From contig QANY01006224.1 of NCBI GenBank assembly GCA_003255025.1, forward strand, positions 620,001 through 684,000: DNA of 64,000 bases, given 5' to 3'. The position numbers and the translations under genes were made by a program. The stretch's first letter is position 1; each line of letters opens with the position of its first letter. The notes beneath the pieces are model-generated. The model saw only the letters and a program-made list of their open reading frames with translations, did no database searches and was not told where the DNA came from. Positions 55,850 through 64,000 of the stretch are shown piece by piece. Origin of the DNA: Datisca glomerata (Eukaryota > Streptophyta > Magnoliopsida > Cucurbitales > Datiscaceae).

Positions 55850-56960
55850 CCTGAACTTTGTGAAAATTTAAGTTATTGGGAATGTCTACAGACATCGTCT
55901 AAAAAAGAAACAGGCCCCTCAGCTTGAAAAAACTTAAGTCCATGAAAATTGTCATCTATGGACATCGTCTTCAGAAGGAAACATGCCTTTGAGTTTGAAA
56001 AGGCTCAAGTCTATGGAGATTATGGTCTACATACACCATCTTCAGAAGGAAATGTGACCTTGAGCTTGAAAAAGCTTAAGTCCATGGAGATTGTTGTCTA
56101 CGAACATCGTCTTCGGAAGAAATTGAGCCCCTAAGGTTGAAAAGGCTTAAGTCCATGGAGATTATCGTCTTCAGAAGGAGACGAGCCATTGAGCTTGAAA
56201 AGGCTTAAGTACATGGAGATTGTCATCTACGGACATCGTCTTTTGAATGAAACGAGCCCCTGAGCTTGAAAAGGCTTATGTCCATGGAGATTGTCATCTA
56301 CAGACATCATTTTCAAAAGGAAACGGGCCCTTAAGCTTGAAAAAGTTTATGTCCATGGAGTTTGTCATCTATGGACATCATCATCAAAAGGAAACAGGCC
56401 CCTGAGCTTGAAAAAACATAACTCCATGGAGATTGTTGTCTACGGACATTGTTTTCAGAAGGAAACCGGCCCCTGATTTTGAAAAGGCTCAAACCCATGG
56501 ATATTATTGTCTACGAACGTCGTCTTCAGAAGGAAACGGGCCCCTAAGCTTGAAAAATCTTAAGTACGTGGAGATTGTTGTCTATGATCATCATCTTTAG
56601 AAGGAAATGGGCTCCTGAGCTTGAAAAAGCTTAAGTCCATTGAGATTATTGTCTATGGACATTATCTTCAGAAGGAAACGAGCCTCTAAGCTTGAAAATG
56701 CTTAATTTCATGGAGATTGTCATCTACGGACATCGTCTTCAGAAGGAAATGAGCTCTTGAACTTGAAAAAACTTAAGTTCATAAGGTTGTTGTCTATGGA
56801 CATCATCTTCAGAAGGAAATGGCCTCAGAGCTTGAAAAAGCTTAAGTCATTGGAAATGGATGTTTACGGATACCGTTTTCAAAAAGAAATCCCAGGTCCC
56901 CTGAGGTTTGTGAAAATCTCAAGTCCTTGGGAGTGGATATTTAGTGAACACCGTTCTCAG
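55850..56960 (+). repeat. Minisatellite of about 72-bp units, about 15 copies
   Basis: The core GAGCTTGAAAAGGCTTAAGT, then CCATGGAGATTGTCGTCTAC, GGACATCGTCTTCAGAAGGA and AACGGGCCCCT recur about every 71-72 bases. Units near 56150 and 56770 are shortened. Several 60-90-codon plus frames arise from it (words SLKKLKSMEIVVYGH and FQKETGP) but stops recur in most units. Arrays like this are common between pol and the 3' LTR of some plant gypsy elements, which would fit the LTR-like promoter at 57820. Confidence 0.9.
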
Positions 56961-57700
56961 AAGAAAATAAAAAATGTCAAAAGAGAAACTTGTGCGACTT
57001 ATAGATCAGAGAGCTACTCAAAAGTTGACAGTGGATACGACTAAAGAAAGCAAAGATAAAATACTCTTTGAAGACAGCTAAGCGGATGATCCTAAAAATA
57101 AAGGGAACCGAAATAGTTACTCGTAGAGATTGGGACGTGAACGACAAGATTACAAAGAAAATCAGAATGGAATGCTCAATCAAGTCCTATGAATATCAAG
57201 CTGAAGCTGCTCGCAAAACGGGAAACACTCATAGTAATATGATGATCTCTGAACGAGAAGTAGGCTGACGGATGATGCATAAAAAGAACAGAAAATACAG
57301 AAATTAAAAGGAGAAAGTCGTGAATGAAATTTCATCGGTCAATTTCAAAACTCTAGATCTGAAACAGACAAAACCATCGATCAAATAATAGATAAAGCTC
57401 ACCTATAAAATGGCTTATCTGTCATAAGTGTAGCTCAGATTTGGCCCGACTCTGTATGACCACAGCAACAACATTGCACGAAAGTATATCTCAGAACGGG
57501 AAGATATTTATCCCGTGACAAAAAATTGTATATCGACATTTCATTAACGACGAATACAATAGGAGAACTGAACTAGCATAAATTCTTCAATCTGTTATGT
57601 CACCGAAAATTTGAGGAGGAGACCAACCAGACGAAAGTATATGACTTGCAAATGTGGCAATCCAAAGAAGCTAAGCAAAATCATTGGATTGATCAGACGG
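56961..57700 (+). other. Unassigned interval after the minisatellite
   Basis: Moderate composition with a Lys/Arg-rich plus frame at 57068-57268. No family was recognised. It could be the start of an LTR or the end of an element's internal region. Confidence 0.25.
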
Positions 57701-57819
57701 TTAATATTTATTCAGTTGGTAATGTTGATAAGCTAGATCTCAATGAAATATTCTCTTGATCATATTTTCAATTAGAATTAGATAAGTTGTATTAGATTCT
57801 TTGTAACTGATTGAAAACC

Positions 57820-57828
57820 TATAAATAG
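57820..57828 (+). promoter_or_regulatory. TATA box of a probable LTR promoter
   Basis: TATAAATAG lies after AACTGATTGAAAACC and before GAGGTTAAATG, a context very like plant LTR promoters. C/A-rich leader sequence follows (ACTCCAAAGAGACTCTC). LTR ends were not found. Confidence 0.5.
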
Positions 57829-57949
57829 AGGTTAAATGTAACTCCAAAGAGACTCTCAGGATACACATAAATCAACATATAGCTTGCATTAACCTAGAAA
57901 ACTTTTTCTCTATAATGAAAATATTATCAAAGTTTTTCCATGTTTTTTT

Positions 57950-58775
57950 TTCTTTAAGGATTTCACGTTAATCATGATATCTACTACTCGTTTCTCTTTA
58001 CTCTTTATTTTCTAACTATCATGTAAAAAATTCACTACAAATTCTCCAAATCTAAAATTTTTTATTTTACACCAAGCCTTCCAGTTTTTATCACCATTCT
58101 TAGCCACCATTAATTTATAATTGCTTATTGTAGTTTAGAGAATATTATTTAGCGAGATTAAACGCACTCATGGTGTTACAAGTGAGGGCATGTGCAAACT
58201 GATTTCAGAAGAATCTCTTTGCCTCCCTATAACAGAATATTTGTTTTACACCCAAAAGTTTTACTGGCCATTCTTTCGAAAAGCATGGTGTATATAAGCT
58301 TGCTTTAGATGACTCCAGGTCGGTTTGAAGACCCAGGTAATACTCCAGATTAGAAGGAATAGGGACCATTATATCAGACAAGGCTTTTCCTTCACTTCTC
58401 TAACATTCTCACTGAACCAAAGGTGCTTTTTCTTAAGTTTAAAAAGTGCATTTTAATGAATACATTTTACCCTATTTAAATTATAAACGCATTATAAAAC
58501 TCGTTTGATTCCATTTAAATTTATAATTTAAAATTTAAAATTATAATTAATTAAATTAAACTTTAATCTATAGATTAAAATATTTTTTATTCTAACTTAT
58601 TTTAATTAAATTTAAATTGTAATTTATTTTTATTGACGTTTATTGCTTAGATTGTGATTATTTTTTTTAATTAAAATTCCCTTAATATCCTCAATCAATG
58701 AAGAATGTTATTATTTATTAACTCCAATTGAAAAAGTGAATTATTTTTTAATATCCTCTCTCTCCCCTTGAAAGT
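57950..58775. other. AT-rich interval without recognised gene
   Basis: 58440-58680 is extremely A/T-rich. Nothing else was recognised. Confidence 0.4.
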
Positions 58776-58967
58776 ATGCCCAAATCCAATGCTCCCACCG
58801 CTTCACCTCCGGCTTCTACAACCGCTCCCACCGCTTCACCTCCGGCTTCTACAACCGCTCCAACCGCTCCCACCGCTTCACCTCCGGCTTCTACAACCGC
58901 TCCCGCCGCCACTCCTACTTCCGCACCTCCACCGGTAGCTACATCTCCTTCGCCTGCAATTGAATAA
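58776..58967 (+). CDS. Short Pro/Ala/Ser/Thr-rich repeat frame (arabinogalactan-like motif)
   Basis: A 63-codon frame from ATG reads MPKSNA and then near-perfect repeats of PTASPPASTTA, ending SPSPAIE. At the DNA level a 33-base unit (GCTCCCACCGCTTCACCTCC plus 13 bases) occurs three times without change, twice adjacent and once after a 9-base spacer. Dipeptides AP, SP, TP and PA/PS resemble hydroxyproline-glycosylation motifs of arabinogalactan-type cell-wall proteins. There is no signal peptide at this start, and none of the hydrophobic C-terminus expected for a GPI anchor. It is more likely one exon or a fragment of such a gene than a whole one. It stands out because the DNA is C-rich in an A/T-rich setting. 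Confidence 0.4.
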   Translation: MPKSNAPTASPPASTTAPTASPPASTTAPTAPTASPPASTTAPAATPTSAPPPVATSPSPAIE

Positions 58968-58984
58968 CCAAAACTAATTTTTGT

Positions 58985-59170
58985 TAAGTTTATGGTTTTT
59001 TTTCTAACAGAACTGAAGAAGAGAAGATTATCTTATTCAATGGGTGAAGCAATCCGAGATAATGGCAAAATAACCATCTTCTACATGCTGAACAATGGGA
59101 ACTTAGAAAACCTTCTGCACATATTATCGCCTGAGAGGCCCGTCGAAACCAAATTTTGTAATTTCTAGCA
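58985..59170 (+). other. Possible exon after a splice-acceptor-like site
   Basis: TTTTTTTCTAACAG at about 59000-59013 precedes an open stretch reading LSYSMGEAIRDNGKITIFYM and NNGNLENLLHILSPERPVET. It could follow the Pro-rich frame as a second exon or be unrelated. No family was recognised. Confidence 0.3.
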
Positions 59171-59255
59171 ACCGGACCTCACTCATAGACTCTCCCCGGC
59201 GGAATTTACAGTGAAAAATCCAAAGAAAAATCTCTTAATCGACCATCCTCTATCG

Positions 59256-61083
59256 CCGTAGCACGAATGCTCGTTTTCTCGAAGAAGATTATATGAAAAG
59301 TGTACAGTCGAGAAGTACAGTTGTGCTAGAGAAATTATTGAGTGGGAGAACACCGACTCCTCAATCAGAATTTGTTTCTGATTCAATAATGGAATAACCA
59401 CGACAGGAGCCAGAGACTATGGACCCTCGACGTAGTGGAGAGTTGTGAGACAACCTGAAAGGTACATGTCCTATGTAGAAGCTTTGACAGTTGTCTCAGA
59501 CAAGGACCTAGATGAACCAATCTCTTACTCGGAGGCCATGGCTGGTCCTGAAGCAAACTTATGGCAGGAAGCCATGAATGTTGAGATACATTCGATATAC
59601 TTGAACAGAGTTTGGAAGCTTGTAGATCCTCCTGAAGGGATAAAATCTATAGGATGCAAATGGATCTATAAGAAGAAAATAGGTCCGGATGGGAATATAG
59701 AGACATTCAAAACTAGGCTAGTAGCCAAGGACTACACCCAAAAAGGTATAGACTACGAGGATACCTTCTCACCCATAGTCAAGCTTAAATCCATCTGAAT
59801 TCTTTTGTCCATTGCTGTTGTCCTTGATTATGAAATCTGGTAAATGGACGTTAAGACTGCCTTTCTGAATGGAAATCTTGAAGAGTGCATTTATATGGCT
59901 CAACCAGACGGGTTCATGTAGAAATGCCAAGAGGGAAAAGTTTACAAACTGTAGAAGTCCATTTATGGACTTAAGCAAGCGTCACGCTTGTGAAATATAA
60001 GATTCGACGAAACATTTAAGAACTATGGTTTTGAATAGTTGGTGGATGAACCCTGTGTGTATAAGTTGATACACGAAGGGGAGATGGTTTTTCTAATCTT
60101 GTACGTAGATGATATTCTACTCATCGGAAATGATGTAGGAAAATTGTCTGATGTCATGTTTTGGCTTGAAAAGCAATTTCACATGAAAGATCTTGGAGAA
60201 GCTGTATTTGTCTTAGGTATTCAAATCTTTTGAGATCGGAAGAACATACAATTGACATTTTATAAAAATCTTATATTGATAAGGTATTAGATCGCTTCAG
60301 TATGCAAAACTCCAAGAAGGAGTTTCTTCCCTTTAGACATGGAGTCAGCCTCTCAAAGGAGCAGCCTCCTTAGACTCCTTAAGAAGATGAAGACTTGAGA
60401 ACGATACCCTATGCCTCAGCCGTAGGAAGTTTCATGTACGCGATGCTTTACACTAGACCTAGTATTTGCTATGTCGTGGGAGTAGTAAGTTGTTTCCAAT
60501 CTAATCTTGGAATCGAGCGTTGGAATGTCATCAAGCATATCCTTAAGTATCTTAAGTGAACAAGGAATTACATGCTTGTGTATTCAGGTAATGACTTGAA
60601 TATGATGGGGTATACAAATTCTGATTTTCAAGCTGATAAGGACTCTAGGAGGTCCACTTCAGGATCAGTGTTCATCCTGAATGGTGGAGCAGTTTTGGAG
60701 AAGTATCAAAAAATCTTGCATTGCTATATCTAACATGGAAGCTTGTAAAGCTGTAAGGAGGCTGTATGACTTAGGAAGTTCTTGAAGACTCTGAAAGTTG
60801 TTTCAGATGCTGACAAGCCCATGATACTTTATTGTGATAACAGTGGGGTTGTAGCAAATTCTAAGGAACCTAGAAGCCAAAAGAGATCCAAATACATAGA
60901 ACATAAGTATCACATAATTAGAGAGATTGTTTAGCGTGGAGACGTTGTGGTTATGCATATTTCGATGGTCAACAACATGACAATTCCATTCACGAAGACT
61001 TTAAGCAGTAAAGTTTTTTATGATCATCTGGAGGGCTTGGGGATAAGAGATTGTACATGCCTACTTTAGTCCAAGTGGGATAT
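59256..61083 (+). pseudogene. Ty1/copia pol relic E (integrase end, reverse transcriptase, RNase H)
   Basis: It begins in the integrase C-terminus (STNARFLEEDYMKSVQSRST, about 59256-59310). Reverse transcriptase: 59445-59798 reads SYSEAMAGPEANLWQEAMNV, GCKWIYKKKIGPDGN and DYEDTFSPIVKL. MDVKTAFLNGNLEECIYMAQ follows after stops, and the YVDD box lies at 60102-60113 in a clean frame (LILYVDDILLIGNDVGKL). RNase H traces (NMEACKAVRRLYDLG; KHIIREIV-like) reach 60990. About six or more stops and shifts are present. It is the same family as relic A at 18703-21190. It ends with a polypurine-like AAGTGGGATA and the 3' LTR start at 61084. Gag and protease are missing. Confidence 0.85.
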
Positions 61084-61250
61084 TGTTGGAATATGTCATA
61101 AAGTAGCGTGTAATAACTATTTATTTGTATTTAATTATTTCTCAGACATTTGTATTACTGAATTTTTATGAAAAAATTGAAAGTTTTATTTTAAATGAAA
61201 GCATGTTTATCGAAATAATTTAGGAGATACATGGGTCAACTATGAAGCTT
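61084..61250 (+). mobile_element. 3' LTR start of copia relic E
   Basis: TGTTGGAATATGTCATAAAG follows the AAGTGGGATA tract, the usual copia 3' LTR junction. The LTR end was not found, so its extent is uncertain. Confidence 0.55.
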
Positions 61251-61380
61251 GTTGTTCATGCCGTAAACGTTGTAAATAACGGATGGACCTCGACGGGTTT
61301 CTCTGGGTTTTGGGATTGTGTCAGAGATAGAGAGAGGTTCGAGCACTTCCACTCCATCCCTCCTTTGAAACCATCTATTT

Positions 61381-61421
61381 ACTCTCTCTCTCTGTCTCTC
61401 TCTCTCTCTCTCTGCAAGACT
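61381..61421. repeat. (CT)n microsatellite
   Basis: CT dinucleotides with one GT interruption, in a stretch that also gives meaningless frames on both strands. Confidence 0.95.
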
Positions 61422-61611
61422 TTTGGCTGACTCGTGCCTCTGGTTCACTAGGGCTCCATTTCAAAAGGAAGTGGCCGAAGTTGGACTGCTCTGACCGTCC
61501 CTAACCTTAATCAGCCTTCAATCTCTATGCGATGTGTAACTACATTATAATCGTCTCAAAATGAGCTCGTATTGAAGAAAATGCTCGACCACTTTACTTG
61601 CGGTACTACAG

Positions 61612-61887
61612 AAATTGGCAGAATGAGCCACGACATCGTGAGAGAACCGACGCTTTAGATACAGCTAGTAACACATCTTCTGCTATTGGCAAGGTACTAT
61701 TTCTTCTCATCTTACACATCTTCTGCCCTCTTGAAAGAATATTATGATCAGATAAAAAATGGTTTTTGAAATCCTGACTTTCTCATCGATATATGTTATT
61801 GATTACTCTATTCTTTAGGGTTTCGCCATTAGATTGACTGCTCTTGTCTCACTTGCTTTATTTGGTGCCTTTGTAAGTAGAGGGTAA
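61612..61887 (+). pseudogene. AVP1-like: Vacuolar H+-pyrophosphatase fragment (two exons)
   Basis: A TACAG acceptor at 61611 precedes exon 61612-61693, which reads EIGRMSHDI, then after a frame change RERTDALDTASNTSSAIGK. A GT donor at 61694 and a TTTAG acceptor at 61818 frame a 125-base T-rich intron. The second exon at 61819 reads GFAIRLTALVSLALFGAFVS, then R, G and a stop. This is the conserved M-S-H-x-I-R-E-R-T-D-A-L-D ... N-T-x-x-A-I-G-K-G-F-A-I ... A-L-V-S-L-A-L-F-G-A-F-V-S-R segment of membrane-bound V-PPase, which pumps protons into the vacuole by pyrophosphate hydrolysis. The frame change, the stop and the absence of the other exons make it a fragment. It lies just downstream of a copia relic. 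Confidence 0.85.
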
Positions 61888-63471
61888 CACAATCGGTCTC
61901 CGACATGCCTCAAGCAGCGTTCTTCGTTCTAGTTCAAAAGTTTCATTTGATTTTTGGTAAACCCTTGATTTTGAATCTGAGTTTTGAAATAGTTAGTGTT
62001 TCTAGCTTTACTTTCCAAATATGCTTCGTTTCAATTTTATTTTCTATTTACTTTCCCTCCCTATCGTCTTCGTTCTTCACCTTTCGCTTTCTTTGATGTT
62101 CTACCTTTTGTTCTAAGGCTGTTATTCCCTTTATTATCGAGATTTTTTTTATGATTCCTATATGAGAAATTTTGAGCATTGCATGTGAAATTTTTATTTT
62201 AAGCAAAAACCTTTGTATTCCTTTCTTCACCATTTCCATTTGTATCGCTAGTCTCGGAAGCAGTTGGGAAACTCTTATGTAATTGAAAAGTTTGAGTTTC
62301 TCTGGGATTTGATTTGAGACTGTTCTTTGATTTTTGTAGATTTGATTTTAAAGTCTGAGTTATCTGGTTATTAATTCTCGTCACTATCATTGACTTTTAA
62401 TTATGTATGATGTTATTGACTCTTATACTTGGATGAACAAATAATATTATTGTCAAACATGTGATTAATATTGAGCCTGGATTGATTCTTTACTTATATG
62501 TTCTATTATCAGAACTATTATTTTATGAATTATTTGTAAATTATATGCCGGGAAGGGTGTTGTCCACTGCCTACATCTTCATCTTTTTTAGATGCAGTGG
62601 GTTTCATATATGCGCAATTCCGTGCCTTGCAACACTTGACTAGTGCATAGCTTTCAGTACTGTCAACTTAGCGTGTCTCCCCCTTTGAAGCCCTAATATG
62701 CATTGTTATGTCCGTTGGGGATAGAGATTTCGAATTTAACTGTGTAGTATGCAAATCAAAATCTGTATGGAAAATGGGAATTGATCTGAGTTCGGTCTGC
62801 AGAGTGTTATTCCTCCATTATTGACATTGCGTTTGTTAGTCATCTATTTCTATTTGTAAGTAAGAAGAGTTTGGGATTTCTGGCTGTCGTTGCATGCTTC
62901 CAGGTATAAATTTACTTCTAGATTAATTAATAATCTCCTCATTTTCTAAATGTTCTTTCCTTTTTGTTTCTCTTTTATGAATTTGTTCTGATTTGAGATA
63001 TTTTATGCAGATAAGATGAAAAAATAAAACATTGTGTGTGAAAGCAGGGAGTAAAGAGATTTTGACGGATCATAATCAAATCAACCAAACAGATTTTGTT
63101 ATATCTTGATTTTTACAGAAGATTCAAGTTATTGAACATTGACTCGTGTCTCACATTGGTTGTGCTTGTAGATGGTTCTATTTAATGTTGCATTCTTTGG
63201 ATGCAATTTTTTTTCAGGTGGAATTAGACCTGTCTCTTTTTTATGCTTGCTGGTTATTATAGAAGTTAAAACTTATATCAATCATTACACATTCTTAATT
63301 CTGTCTAGTTTCTTATTGATCATCTTTCTTCTTCTTTGTTGTATGTTAGTTTCTATTAACTTGAGGTTTATTTCTACTAAAATCATTGCAATGGCGATTG
63401 GGCATGATTCAAATTTTAGATCTGCGAAATACATTTGAACTTGATGGGTTAATCAATTTGTTCATGTAGGA
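61888..63471 (+). other. T-rich, intron-like DNA
   Basis: The plus strand is T-rich with scattered TGCAG/TTCAG words, like introns of a plus-strand plant gene. Frames of 60-90 codons on either strand look like composition effects. No exon was recognised. Confidence 0.4.
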
Positions 63472-63522
63472 ACAATGGTCTAAAATAGAAGATCCCCTTG
63501 GCTCCAATCCTCTCTTGCAGGT
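63472..63522 (+). other. Candidate 51-bp internal exon
   Basis: CATGTAG precedes and GTAACC follows an open 17-codon stretch reading EQWSKIEDPLGSNPLLQ. The flanks are T-rich. The protein was not recognised. It may be an exon of a host gene continuing past the window. Confidence 0.35.
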
Positions 63523-64000
63523 AACCGCTTCCTCCTTCCTTTTTTTTAATTTAAATTTTCATTGTTTTCAAGTTTAATTTCTTTGGTAGTAATATTTTTC
63601 TTCATTTTAAAACTATAATATGAAATGGCCTTGAGTTGTGACTTAAGGGAGCTGTGAAAGGTTCCATATTTGCTACCATTTTTGGTGGAGAATATCTTAT
63701 GTGAAAAGATTACTGGCTTTGCGAGACTCTTTCGGTTAAATAGCATTAAAATGAAGCAAAAGCGACCCAAGTACAATTTTGCTATCATGTGTTGGTTTGG
63801 TCCACTTCGATTCTGAGCAATTAATATATTACTCATGAAGACTTTCCAAAATCTACTCAAATGGCTGATGATTAAAACACCACTGGGGTCTCATCAATAG
63901 ACGTTTATTTAAATAAAATTGAGCTTTTCAGTTGTTTAATCAAACAAATAGTTAATCGATCACTATTGTCCATACTCTTTAGTATTCAGGATTTAACAAT
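63523..64000. other. AT-rich window end without recognised gene
   Basis: No feature was recognised. Intron sequence after the candidate exon is one possibility. Confidence 0.3.

Noticed and set aside
56757..57044. Protein with SLKKLKSMEI-type repeats as a real gene
   Set aside because: Unit-length changes and stops in most minisatellite units show no maintained frame.
61242..61430. Frames over the CT microsatellite on both strands
   Set aside because: Microsatellite-driven open frames with SLSLSL or RERERE runs.

Overview
The window is repeat-rich, AT-rich nuclear DNA from a flowering plant, probably a eudicot, although the species cannot be named from the sequence. The evidence for a plant is a dense mix of plant-type elements: Ty1/copia and Ty3/gypsy retrotransposons, CACTA, hAT and Mutator-like transposons, a LINE, and FAR1 and plant-mobile-domain relics. 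Plant-type introns are also present, together with exon fragments of plant COX6B and vacuolar H+-pyrophosphatase. I see no intact host gene, rRNA, tRNA or CRISPR array, and almost every coding trace carries stops, frameshifts or truncations.

Layout. 1-905 is a repeat (R1) whose second copy lies at 21759-22662; copy 1 interrupts a FAR1-like pseudogene (904-1350, minus). 1740-6390 holds a broken plant-mobile-domain (PMD) gene flanked by GCGTTT-rich foldback sequence. 6390-8225 is a satellite of 21- and 38-bp units with about 40 TACGTA sites. 8880-16530 contains two copies of a Mutator-like (MuDR) fragment; a CACTA element (9972-14049) sits in the first copy only. 17708-28276 carries copia relics and two members of an LTR family here called LTR-A. 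28277-33950 is a minus-strand Ty3/gypsy relic broken by a hAT MITE (29280-29730, perfect 8-bp target duplication) and by a second CACTA element (30284-33056) that carries a COX6B exon. 34030-35800 is another copia relic.

36104-39492 is a nearly complete hAT transposon with a few identifiable lesions. 39500-42970 shows nothing recognisable. 43000-44174 is a LINE relic with a SINE-like piece. 44175 to about 54930 is a copia element interrupted by an organelle-like segment (46441-46835) and by a solo LTR-A (46912-52015). That solo LTR-A is itself interrupted by a gypsy-type solo LTR (47335-50265) with a perfect TATAT duplication. 55040-57950 holds minisatellites and LTR-like sequence. 58776-58967 is a proline-rich repeat reading frame. 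59256-61200 is a plus-strand copia relic, and 61612-61887 is a vacuolar H+-PPase exon pair. 61888-64000 is T-rich, intron-like DNA.

The parts do not form a pathway. They record successive insertions, recombination to solo LTRs, and capture of host exons by transposons. The structurally strongest observations are the two-level solo LTR nest, the MITE and CACTA insertions, the COX6B capture and the TACGTA satellite.
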